Origin: a virus
Length of the DNA stretch: 41,015 nt
Direction: 5' to 3' (one strand)
Virus record (IMG/VR): IMGVR_UViG_3300037264_000785
Span: 1 to 41,015 of that record
Positions 32,785-39,357 of this stretch are shown here, piece by piece; within the stretch, counting starts at the first letter, position 1, and each line of letters begins with the position of its first letter. Below the pieces are notes generated by a model. That model ran no database searches and was not told where the DNA came from. It worked only from the letters and a program-made list of their open reading frames with translations. The translations under genes and the position numbers were made by a program.

Positions 32785-33237
32785 TCAGTTCACCGATCCC
32801 AGCGCGGCCGGATTGTCTTCGCCCTGGGGCACCGCTTCGCCTTCCGGCTCGACTTCGGCCGTCTCCGCCGTGGCCGTGCGCTCGCGGGCCGTCCTTACTC
32901 TCAACTTCTCTTCACCCGGCACGCGCACCAGCTCGACGCCGGCGTGCTGATACGCCGTGATGTCGTGCGCCCGCATCGCCTTGAGCGCCTGGAGTTCGAG
33001 GTCGGTTTCCTCGCCCCGCAGCCGGTTCATCTCGCCACGGGTTTCCGCGATGCCTTGGCAGATGCGATCACAGTCCCGGTGCCGGAACCCGTCAAAAGAC
33101 TGCTGCGCCGGCATCCGCTTCCGCGCGCGGGACTTCGCCGCCACCTTGGAGACACGCGCCGCCTTCGCCTTCACCTTCCGCGCCGGGGCGGCCTTGCCGC
33201 GCTTCGCCGCCTTTGCGGCCTTCTTCTTCTTTGCCAT
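32785..33237 (-). CDS. Phage protein with a lysine/alanine-rich histone H1-like tail
   Basis: 150 residues with an excellent SD (AGAGGAG, seven bases). Residues 1-42 are almost only Lys, Ala and Arg (AKKKKAAKAAKRGKAAPARK and on), resembling histone H1 or Hc1-type tails. Residues about 48-115 form a coiled-coil domain of a common phage family (DRICQGIAETRGEMNRLRGE then HAGVELVRVPGEEKLRVRT). The C-terminus is acidic. In most relatives the basic tail is absent or shorter. A role in coating or compacting replicating DNA is possible. Confidence 0.7.
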   Translation of the reverse strand: MAKKKKAAKAAKRGKAAPARKVKAKAARVSKVAAKSRARKRMPAQQSFDGFRHRDCDRICQGIAETRGEMNRLRGEETDLELQALKAMRAHDITAYQHAGVELVRVPGEEKLRVRTARERTATAETAEVEPEGEAVPQGEDNPAALGSVN

Positions 33238-33255
33238 GCACTTACTCCTCTCGGG

Positions 33256-33636
33256 TTAACACTCCACGACTCGGGGCTCCCGCGACCGCGGTGCCCATGC
33301 GACGACCCAGCGCCGCAGCGCCGTCTTCCCCTCCACCGCATGAATCAGGTGAGGGAAACGGAACTCGGCAAACTTTCGACGCGCGGCAGGCTGAGTCCCG
33401 CCGACCGCAGACTTGCCGCCCTTGACCTGCACGAAAATGATCTCCTTGTCGCTCATCGCCAACAGGTCACTCCCGAACTGATCGCGCTTGACTGGCATCG
33501 GCGGCTTGCCGAAGCGATAGATCCAGCGGACCTCCTCGAGGTTCGCAACCTGGAACCCCATCCCGGCCAGCCATTTTTTCGTGCGGCCCTTGTAGTAGGC
33601 GCCCCGCTGTGCGTTGCTCGGCATCGCTGCGCTCAT
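33256..33636 (-). CDS. PD-(D/E)XK nuclease-like protein, Holliday-junction-resolvase type
   Basis: 126 residues from ATG at 33636; a TTG at 33663 in the same frame would overlap the DnaB end by 14 bases. The opening YYKGRTKKWLAGMGFQVANL matches the first helix and strand of Hjc-like resolvases, and GSDLLAMSDKEIIFVQVKGG gives Asp57 and Gln70-Val-Lys72 as the D...(E/Q)xK core. The usual early Glu of the GRxxE helix is replaced by Lys, so activity is uncertain. Position after the replicative helicase fits recombination or concatemer processing. No good SD is visible. Confidence 0.6.
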   Translation of the reverse strand: MSAAMPSNAQRGAYYKGRTKKWLAGMGFQVANLEEVRWIYRFGKPPMPVKRDQFGSDLLAMSDKEIIFVQVKGGKSAVGGTQPAARRKFAEFRFPHLIHAVEGKTALRRWVVAWAPRSREPRVVEC

Positions 33637-33663
33637 TGTGGAGAACAAGTCACGATTTGTCAA
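33635..33663 (-). promoter_or_regulatory. Candidate sigma-70 promoter at the end of the DnaB gene
   Basis: On the minus strand, TTGACA (33663-33658) is followed after exactly 17 bases by CACAAT (33640-33635), a perfect -35 and a 4-of-6 -10 at consensus spacing in otherwise GC-rich DNA. It would start transcripts near 33628, just upstream of or within the nuclease gene, reading into the histone-tail and methyltransferase genes. No other promoter match of this quality was noticed in the window, but no systematic scan was run. Confidence 0.45.
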
Positions 33664-35050
33664 TCAACGTCGGCGGTGTCACTTTAGTCGGCTTCTCTTT
33701 TGCCTTCGCGGGCTCCGGTTCCGGCTCGTTCGGCGCGTCAGAGAACAGGACGATATCCCTATCAAGCGTCAGCTTCAGCGTCCCGGTCGGGCCGTTGCGT
33801 TCCTTCTCGATGATGAAATACGTCAGCCCGCCCTCGCGGTGATTCTTCCGGTGCAGGAACGCAACGACGTCGGCATCCTGCTCGAGAGCGCCCGACTCGC
33901 GCAGGTCCGACAGCTTCGGCCGCGGGTCCGGCCGCTTGTCTGAGGCGCGGTTCATTTGCGACAGCAGGATGATCGGCACGCTCAGCTCGTCGGCCAGGTG
34001 CTTGAGCCGCCGGCTGATGTCCGTCATTTCATCGTTGCGGCTGGCGCCGTGGCGATCGAGCGTGCCCGGCATGAGTTGCGCGTAGTCGACGACGACCTCG
34101 TCGAGCCCGTCCTCGGCCTTGAGCCGCCGGCACGCGCTCCGGATGTCCCAAGCCGTCCGGCCGGCCGTGTCGTCAATCCACAGCGGCAGGTCGAACATGA
34201 TCTCTTGCGCCGCGGCGATCGCGGCGTAGTCGCTGCCGCCGATCTCCCCGGCGCGAATCCGCACCATCGGCACGTTCGCCAGGCTCGACAGGATGCGCCA
34301 TTCCAGTTGGCGCCGCCGCATCTCAAGACTGAACATCGCGACCCGCTTGCCGGCGCGGCACGCCGCGACGATTGAGTTCATCACGAACGTCGTCTTGCCG
34401 ATCGACGGCCTAGCCGCGATGACGATCAGGTCGCCCTTCTGCCAGCCCGCGGTGTGCCGGTCGACGGACTCGAAGCCCGTCGTGATGCCCGTCAGCTCGC
34501 CGCGGTGCTTGACCCGCCATTCCAGATCCGCCGTGAGCGCCGGCAGGCCGGTGCCGAGCCCGACCATCCGGCCATCGACGTGCCCGTGTTGCAGCTCGAA
34601 AAATTGCTCCTCGGCCGAGCGGAGGATCTCCGCCGGCGGTTGATCGGCTTCGTAGGCTTGCCCGAGCACTTTGTTCGCGGTGAAGATCAGCGACCGCAGC
34701 AGCGCCTTCTCGCGCACGACCGCCGCATAGGCCGCGATGTTGACGCCGCGGGGCACCCCGTCGACCAGACTCGCCACGTAGGCCGGCCCGCCGACCTCGT
34801 CGAGATCGCCATCCTGTTCGAGCCGTTCCTTGAGCGTGACCAAGTCGACGACCTGGTTCACGTCGAGCATCGCGACGATCGCCTTGAACATCCGCCGGTG
34901 CGAGTCGCGAAAGAACGCCCCAGCGGTCAGCGTCTCTGCGATCGAATGAAACGCGGTATTGTCGATCAGGATCGCCCCAAGCACGGAACGCTCCGCTTCA
35001 AGGTTCGAGGGCAGCGTCCGGGTCGGTTCCTCTGACTTGCCGCGCGTCAT
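33650..35050 (-). CDS. dnaB: Replicative DNA helicase, DnaB family
   Basis: 466 residues. The N-terminal primase-interacting domain (about 10-120: NLEAERSVLGAILIDNTAFH, DLVTLKERLEQDGDLDEVGG) is joined to a RecA-like motor domain. Motor motifs: Walker A ARPSIGKT (213-220), SLEM (241-244), Walker B VVDYAQ (320-325), and LSQMNR plus the SDLRESGALEQDAD arginine-finger/H4 region (381-394). The hexamer unwinds the fork 5' to 3'. The acidic/Pro-Lys C-terminus (about 440-466) is a short extension. A phage with its own DnaB but no visible polymerase is expected to use the host replisome. ATGA overlap with the upstream methyltransferase. Confidence 0.95.
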   Translation of the reverse strand: MTRGKSEEPTRTLPSNLEAERSVLGAILIDNTAFHSIAETLTAGAFFRDSHRRMFKAIVAMLDVNQVVDLVTLKERLEQDGDLDEVGGPAYVASLVDGVPRGVNIAAYAAVVREKALLRSLIFTANKVLGQAYEADQPPAEILRSAEEQFFELQHGHVDGRMVGLGTGLPALTADLEWRVKHRGELTGITTGFESVDRHTAGWQKGDLIVIAARPSIGKTTFVMNSIVAACRAGKRVAMFSLEMRRRQLEWRILSSLANVPMVRIRAGEIGGSDYAAIAAAQEIMFDLPLWIDDTAGRTAWDIRSACRRLKAEDGLDEVVVDYAQLMPGTLDRHGASRNDEMTDISRRLKHLADELSVPIILLSQMNRASDKRPDPRPKLSDLRESGALEQDADVVAFLHRKNHREGGLTYFIIEKERNGPTGTLKLTLDRDIVLFSDAPNEPEPEPAKAKEKPTKVTPPTLIDKS

Positions 35051-35676
35051 AGCGGTAACGCGCCTTGACTGAGACGCTCAGCCGCGAGTTCACAATACCG
35101 CTCGTTGATGTCGATGCCCACGGCGCGCTTCCCGAGACGCTTCGCGGCGACTAGTGTTGTCCCTGACCCCATGAACGGATCGAGCACCGTTCGCGCGTCA
35201 GCGGGCGCTTGTAGCAGCGACCAGCGCATCACGGCCTCTGGCTTCTGGGTTGGGTGCCCGACGCGTTCGGCGTTGGTAGCCCCGATAGACACCGAGATCA
35301 TCCGAGAGTTCTGATCCAAATTTGTCCATGCGTATTCGACGTTGCCCATTGATGGCGGCGCGTCCGGTTTGCACCAAGACAGCCAGCAGCGGGCGATTGG
35401 TAGATCGTAGTAATTGCCGCCGAAGATGATCTGGTGACGGCAGAGGCTCCTGCCGAGCGCCACACCTTCGGGCGCGGGTGTGCTGTCCCAATCTTCTGGA
35501 GCCTGCCCCTTGCGCCGTTGCCACTTCGTGGGCTGAGCAGCGAACCCGATACCGTAAGGTGGGTCGGTCAGCAACAGGTCGAACCCGGCTGATTCGTCTG
35601 GCGCGATACGTGCCAGCACGTCCCGGCAGTCGCCGTGGTAAATCGTGATCCCGTCCTGCTCGTAATAGGGCGTCAC
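35047..35676 (-). CDS. DNA methyltransferase, beta class, small
   Basis: 209 residues. DPPYGI at 38-41, then HPTQKPEAVMRW (about 141-152), and motif I DPFMGSGTT (166-174) followed by VGIDINERYCELAAERL. This short beta-class amino-methyltransferase without a large recognition domain is common in phages. It overlaps both neighbours by ATGA within the replication block, so it is made together with DnaB. It is clearly different from the larger methylase at 30871-32145, so the phage probably methylates two sequences. Confidence 0.9.
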   Translation of the reverse strand: MTPYYEQDGITIYHGDCRDVLARIAPDESAGFDLLLTDPPYGIGFAAQPTKWQRRKGQAPEDWDSTPAPEGVALGRSLCRHQIIFGGNYYDLPIARCWLSWCKPDAPPSMGNVEYAWTNLDQNSRMISVSIGATNAERVGHPTQKPEAVMRWSLLQAPADARTVLDPFMGSGTTLVAAKRLGKRAVGIDINERYCELAAERLSQGALPL

Positions 35677-36113
35677 CGGCGGATCTCGCGGCGCTTGCGC
35701 TGTGTCTCGGCGGCATCGGCCTCGAGGTCGAGTTCAGCCTCCGGCGCCCTGACGCTGGCGTGCTGATTGATTGTCGCGACGAACATCGGGAATGAGTGCT
35801 TGGCGCGCGTGATGAACTCCTCCCGGCTTGCCGCGTAACTCGCCGCCCTAGCGCCGATTTCCTCCGCGCTCAGCGTCTTCAGGAGTCGCTTCATCTGCGG
35901 CGCATCCTTCGCATAGTTCCAGACGTAGGCGGCCCCCGGATAGACCAGCCCCCACGCCTCGGCAAACGCGCGGTAACACTGCTTCAGCTTTTCGCCGATG
36001 CCGACCCCGCCCCCGATCAACACGTCGATCTCGTCGAGCACCGCCTGCTCCTTCTCGCGCAGTTCGCGGAGCACGCCGAGCAGCTTGACTAACTTAGGCT
36101 TTTCGTCCTTCAT
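35673..36113 (-). CDS. Replication-block protein of unknown function
   Basis: 146 residues from ATG at 36113, with AGAAAG six bases upstream; a GTG two codons earlier is an alternative. The N-terminus is a charged helix (KPKLVKLLGVLRELREKEQA), followed by AYVWNYAKDAPQMKRLLKTL and AKHSFPMFVATINQHASVRA. This WNYAKDxxxxKRLLKT...HSFxxFVxxINQ pattern is found in proteins near phage replication genes. It is the first gene after the large non-coding gap and overlaps the methyltransferase by ATGA, so it heads the replication operon. Function unknown. Confidence 0.75.
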   Translation of the reverse strand: MKDEKPKLVKLLGVLRELREKEQAVLDEIDVLIGGGVGIGEKLKQCYRAFAEAWGLVYPGAAYVWNYAKDAPQMKRLLKTLSAEEIGARAASYAASREEFITRAKHSFPMFVATINQHASVRAPEAELDLEADAAETQRKRREIRR

Positions 36114-36120
36114 AGACACT

Positions 36121-36161
36121 TTCTTATAAGTGAACTGTGTTATTTGAAATCATATAGTTCA
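36121..36161 (-). promoter_or_regulatory. AT-rich promoter/operator island with inverted repeats
   Basis: A sharply AT-rich patch in GC-rich surroundings, just before the replication operon. It contains the inverted repeat TGAACT (36131-36136)-N19-AGTTCA (36156-36161) and the perfect palindrome CTTATAAG (36123-36130). TTATAA within the palindrome could serve as a -10 element, but no good -35 is present at 17 bases, suggesting activator- or repressor-dependent control. An origin-unwinding element is an alternative reading. Confidence 0.45.
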
Positions 36162-36171
36162 GCCTAGCGCC

Positions 36172-36541
36172 GGAGCCCCCGAGGCAAACGGCTCCCTAGA
36201 GAGCAGCCGCGCCTCGGAGACGGTTCGATCAGCCCGTGGCCGTCGCCCGTTCGTGGCCCGCGCCTGCCGTGACGACAGCGGCGCGGATGGTCAGACGTCA
36301 GGCCGTCGCACGGCCCCTCTGCCCCGCTCTGACCATTCGGCCCCACGGGTTGCTCGGCAGCTTGGTAGCACGTTCGCCGACGCAGCCCCAAGCGGTTATC
36401 CCTCCCGGCGGCGTCAGGGCGGTTCCGCGTGATTTGTCTTGGGAGAAGCTCAGGGGGTAGAATGCCGCCCTGGGGCGTCCTCCGTGTCCAATCCACGGAA
36501 TCGCTTGGAGCCCGGCGGGTGGTGGATCTCCTGCCGGGCTC
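36172..36541. ncRNA. Candidate structured non-coding element (chain of strong hairpins)
   Basis: This is the only gap above 300 bases and holds no convincing gene. It contains successive perfect inverted repeats: CCGAGGC/GCCTCGG (36179-36185, 36211-36217) with inner CGGCT/AGCCG, in competition with GGAGCC/GGCTCC (36172-36177, 36190-36195); CCGCGCC/GGCGCGG (36258-36264, 36280-36286); ATGGTCAGA/TCTGACCAT (36287-36295, 36328-36336) enclosing GGCCGT/ACGGCC (36301-36306, 36310-36315); CAGGGCGG/CCGCCCTG (36415-36422, 36465-36472); TCCGTG/CACGGA (36481-36486, 36494-36499); GAGCCCGGC/GCCGGGCTC (36508-36516, 36533-36541). It could be a stable RNA, a leader of the replication operon, or an origin. It shows no match to RNase P RNA, tmRNA or a complete tRNA. 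Strand is undetermined. Confidence 0.5.
36508..36541. terminator. 9-bp GC hairpin downstream of the 54-residue gene
   Basis: GAGCCCGGC and GCCGGGCTC pair perfectly around a 16-base loop, ten bases beyond the stop of the 54-residue gene. The only T-rich flank (GCTTTGTTCTT) is on the plus-strand side, so as an intrinsic terminator it fits plus-strand transcription better. On the minus strand it may be a processing or pausing structure that closes the early operon. Confidence 0.4.
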
Positions 36542-36550
36542 GCTTTGTTC

Positions 36551-36715
36551 TTATACGCCTGCCCGCCCCGCGAGATCAAGCGCAATCCACTTATCTAGCT
36601 TGACGTAACCGTGGCGATGTCGTCGACGGCGATACCAGACGCCTCCAAACATGGCGGCGTCCCAGCCGTTGGGCACCCAATACTCGACGCCATCAATCCA
36701 AAATGGGCTTGTCAT
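36551..36715 (-). CDS. Small 54-residue unknown protein
   Basis: Starts at an ATG overlapping the helicase stop (ATGA, 36712-36715) and encodes a Trp/Tyr/Arg-rich protein (MTSPFWIDGVEYWVPNGWDA, later RRRRHRHGYVKLDKW). Aromatic and basic content suggests nucleic-acid contact, and it faintly recalls the N-terminal strand region of phage HNH proteins, but no HNH residues follow. Ends before the structured gap. Confidence 0.55.
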   Translation of the reverse strand: MTSPFWIDGVEYWVPNGWDAAMFGGVWYRRRRHRHGYVKLDKWIALDLAGRAGV

Positions 36716-38580
36716 CGCTTCCTCCGTGATTGTGCGATGTCGATCAAATCAGAGGCCGCGCCCGCCGTGAGCCCCGGCTTGATCGCCACGCGCAGCCGGG
36801 CTAGCAGGCCGATCTGTTTCTCACTCGCCGGCCGCAGCCGCCACGGCGCATCGGCGCTCTTGAGTTTCATCACCGCCCGCCGCTCCTGTAAGACGAACGC
36901 CTCCGCCAGCCCCGCCGCCGCATCCGCACTCTCGATCTCCATCGCAATCGTGCGCTGCCGCACCGAGCCCCCGCCCTTCGGCCTGAACGTCAGGCTCACG
37001 CTGAAGCGATCGAGCAAGTCCCGCGCGACCTTCAGCAGCTCGAAGCCGTCGAGCCACGGATACTCGAGCCGATACTCGTCGAGCCCGCTCTTGATCCAGT
37101 TCAGCGCCCGCCCCGCACCGAACGCCCCCAGCTCCGGCACGTCCCACACGTCGAACGTCGACGCCCAGGCGTTGAGTTCTTCCATCGTCTTCCGGCCGGC
37201 GCCGTCGATGTTGAACCCCGGATGCGCCCGCAGGAACGCCTCGAGTTCGTTCTCGAGCGTCGCGAGATCCTTCCCGTTAGCCTTGATGCCAGGCGGCAGG
37301 CCGTAGAGCACCGGCGCTGTTTGCAGCGAGTGCCGTTTGGCAATGTCGACGAGGTCGATGACCACGCATTCCTTCTTGCCGGGATAGAGTCGCAGCCCGC
37401 GGCCGGTCATCTGTGTATACAGGGTCGTGCTCTTGGTCGGCTTCGCGTGCAGGATGCAGCCGGTGCGCGGCAGGTCCGTGCCCTCCGTGAAGATCATGCA
37501 GTTGCAGATCACGCGGACCCGGCCCGCCGTGTAGTCCGCGAGGATCTGCCGGCGTTCCTCTTTGTCGGTCTTCCCGCTCACCGCTCGCGCTTCGATGCCG
37601 ACGACCTGGAACGCCTCGGCGAGCGCGTGCGCGTGCGCGACATCGACGGTGAACGCGAGCGTCGATTGATCGCCGGCGTAGGTCGTCCAGGCTTCCACCG
37701 CGAGGGCGTTGCGGTGCGCGTTGTTCACGGCATCCGCCAGCTCGCGCTGATTGAAGTCGCCGCGGTTGGTCCCGACGTCGTCGAGCGTGCTCTTGGTTTC
37801 CACGACCCACGGCACAATCGGCACGAGCCACTGATCATCGATCGCCGCCTTGAGCCCATAGCTGTAGCAGAGGCTTTGAAACACGGCCCCAAGGCCGATC
37901 GCATCGCTCCGGTTCGGCGTCGCCGTCACGCCGACGAGCAGTTGATCCTTCGGCGCCCGTTCGTCCCAGGCCGCGAGGTTCTTCGCCATCTCGGCGGCGT
38001 CCGTCTCATTCGCCGCTTCGATCTCCTCGCTGTCGCTGGCATCCGCTGGCGGCAGGAACCCGAGATGCACGAGCGCCGTGCGATATGTCGGCGCCGCGGC
38101 ATGGTGCGCCTCGTCGATGATGACGATCCGGAACTTGCAGGTCCGCAGCAGCGCCTTCAGCCGCTTGAACTTCGACGCCTGTAAGGTCTGGATGCTCGCG
38201 ATGATGACGTCGCTGTAGCGGTTCGCGACCCGGTCGCCCTGCTCGATGCTGACCAGGATGCCGGGGTTCGCCCGCTGGATCTTGTCGGCGCTCTGATCAA
38301 GCAATTCCTCGCGGTGCGCGATCACGAGCATCTTCCGCTGACCTTCGGGGAACGTCTCGAGCCACTCGCGCATCGCCGGATGGCGCAGCAGCGCAGCGAA
38401 CGCGACCGTTTTTCCTAGGCCAGTTGACATCTGAAGGAGCAGCCGGTTTAGGCCACTCGCCCGAGCCTGGCAGATGGCGTCATTTGCCGCGTCCTGGTAG
38501 GGGCGGAGTTGAGGGGCTTGGGAGCCAGCCCCCACCCCGTTCGTCGCCCCAGGGCCGTCCGGTGCCTGCGTCAGCGCCAT
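36712..38580 (-). CDS. SF2 DEAH-type helicase
   Basis: 622 residues from the ATG at 38580, one base after the preceding stop, with GGGGG in front. Q-like region QLRPYQDAANDAI; motif I STGLGKT (52-58); motif Ia AHREELLDQ; motif II DEAH (156-159); motif III TAT (219-221); motif V MIFTEGTDLP (363-370); motif VI QMTGRGLR (390-397). The C-terminal part (about 430-622) contains helical domains and ends SEKQIGLLARLRV...RRKR, a tail often seen in phage relatives of RadD-type helicases. Likely roles are recombination or fork remodelling during phage replication. An acidic insertion (about 178-205, SDSEEIEAANETD) sits between motifs II and III. Confidence 0.92.
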   Translation of the reverse strand: MALTQAPDGPGATNGVGAGSQAPQLRPYQDAANDAICQARASGLNRLLLQMSTGLGKTVAFAALLRHPAMREWLETFPEGQRKMLVIAHREELLDQSADKIQRANPGILVSIEQGDRVANRYSDVIIASIQTLQASKFKRLKALLRTCKFRIVIIDEAHHAAAPTYRTALVHLGFLPPADASDSEEIEAANETDAAEMAKNLAAWDERAPKDQLLVGVTATPNRSDAIGLGAVFQSLCYSYGLKAAIDDQWLVPIVPWVVETKSTLDDVGTNRGDFNQRELADAVNNAHRNALAVEAWTTYAGDQSTLAFTVDVAHAHALAEAFQVVGIEARAVSGKTDKEERRQILADYTAGRVRVICNCMIFTEGTDLPRTGCILHAKPTKSTTLYTQMTGRGLRLYPGKKECVVIDLVDIAKRHSLQTAPVLYGLPPGIKANGKDLATLENELEAFLRAHPGFNIDGAGRKTMEELNAWASTFDVWDVPELGAFGAGRALNWIKSGLDEYRLEYPWLDGFELLKVARDLLDRFSVSLTFRPKGGGSVRQRTIAMEIESADAAAGLAEAFVLQERRAVMKLKSADAPWRLRPASEKQIGLLARLRVAIKPGLTAGAASDLIDIAQSRRKR

Positions 38581-38581
38581 C

Positions 38582-38776
38582 CTAACCCCCTTCCGCCCCG
38601 GCCCGGTCCAGCAGCACGCAGACGCAGGACTCCCACCGGACGGGCCGGAGAGCCTTCTGCGCCTCCCGTATCGCCCGGGAGGCACATGTGGCCGCGCTGG
38701 AGCCGGAAACGGTGCCTCTAGCCGTCTCCGGCGGGCGCTCGGCAAACTCGAACGTCACGACGTATTTGGCGGTCAT
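38582..38776 (-). CDS. Small unknown protein
   Basis: 64 residues from the ATG overlapping the upstream stop (ATGA, 38773-38776). A strand TAKYVVTFEFAE, a helix (SRAIREAQKALRP) and a strand (SCVCVLLDRAG) suggest a small alpha/beta fold of the type found in many phage accessory proteins. No family recognised. Confidence 0.55.
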   Translation of the reverse strand: MTAKYVVTFEFAERPPETARGTVSGSSAATCASRAIREAQKALRPVRWESCVCVLLDRAGAEGG

Positions 38777-39357
38777 CGCCCCGCCCGCCAGTTGTGCCAC
38801 GCGACACCCGTCAACGCCGCGCCGGCGGAATAGCCCACCACGCGCGCCAGCTTCGGATGCCCGGACCTGTCCAGTTTTCGGACAATCCAGACCTGCACGG
38901 CCGTGCCGGCAGCTTTGACCGCGATGCGCTGCGTCGCCGACTGGCCGAGCACCGGGTTCCCTTCGCGCAGCCCGGGCCGCTGGAGGGCGATCTCCGTCGA
39001 GACGATGTCGGCCACGTTGCCGAGCACGATCGCCCCTACGGCGCCCTGTGCGTGCGCCAGCGAGGGGAGCAGCAAGCAGAGCAAGAGCACCCCGGCACCG
39101 GCACGCGCCCTCAACATCGCGTCGGCAATCACATAAGCGGTTCGAGCATACCGCTCCGCGAAGATCCTGATCACTTCGGCGTCAGGCTCACGCTCCTCGC
39201 GGGTCACGGTTATATGGCACTGTGAAATCACCTGAGCCGCGAAGTAATCGCGCAGCGTCATGCCGTCTGTTGACGGTTCAGACTCTGTTGAGCCATCGCC
39301 GTAGACGCCAAAGAATCCCGCGCGTGGGAACGCCGGACCGCCATCGTTTGCGCTCAT
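38773..39357 (-). CDS. Two-part protein: GMTLRDYFAA domain fused to a membrane domain
   Basis: 194 residues from the ATG overlapping the preceding stop (ATGA). Residues 1-82 are a common phage module (GPAFP near the start, GMTLRDYFAA at 32-41, AYVIADAML at 74-82). Immediately after comes a signal-like segment (LRARAGAGVLLLCLLLPSL then AHAQG) and a DUF5658-like membrane domain (ADIVSTEIALQRPGLREGNP, a second hydrophobic stretch at about 170-185). An in-frame ATG at 39117 (residue 81) would produce the second half alone as an exported membrane protein, but no clear SD precedes it. Either a gene fusion or two in-frame products. Confidence 0.7.
   Translation of the reverse strand: MSANDGGPAFPRAGFFGVYGDGSTESEPSTDGMTLRDYFAAQVISQCHITVTREEREPDAEVIRIFAERYARTAYVIADAMLRARAGAGVLLLCLLLPSLAHAQGAVGAIVLGNVADIVSTEIALQRPGLREGNPVLGQSATQRIAVKAAGTAVQVWIVRKLDRSGHPKLARVVGYSAGAALTGVAWHNWRAGR

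Noticed and set aside
36428-36506. tRNA-like pieces on the plus strand (GCTCAGGGGGTAGAA D-arm-like segment and CCGTG-TCCAATC-CACGG T-arm-like hairpin)
   Set aside because: The T-arm is nearly canonical, but the D-arm, anticodon stem and acceptor stem cannot be paired in one consistent cloverleaf, and the spacing is wrong. Treated only as part of the structured region.
36164-36585. Two overlapping minus-strand open frames (110 and 95 residues) in the large gap
   Set aside because: Arg/Gly/Pro-rich composition typical of random GC-rich frames, no SD, one overlaps the 54-residue gene, and both run through multiple perfect inverted repeats.
37222-38184. Plus-strand open frame (320 residues) opposite the SF2 helicase
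   Set aside because: The helicase frame has all motifs in order; the antisense frame has shadow composition.
38582-38745. Longer N-terminus for the SF2 helicase (start at 38745)
   Set aside because: The extra 55 residues overlap the upstream gene in another frame and are Arg/Pro-rich without homology character. The ATG at 38580 has a better context.
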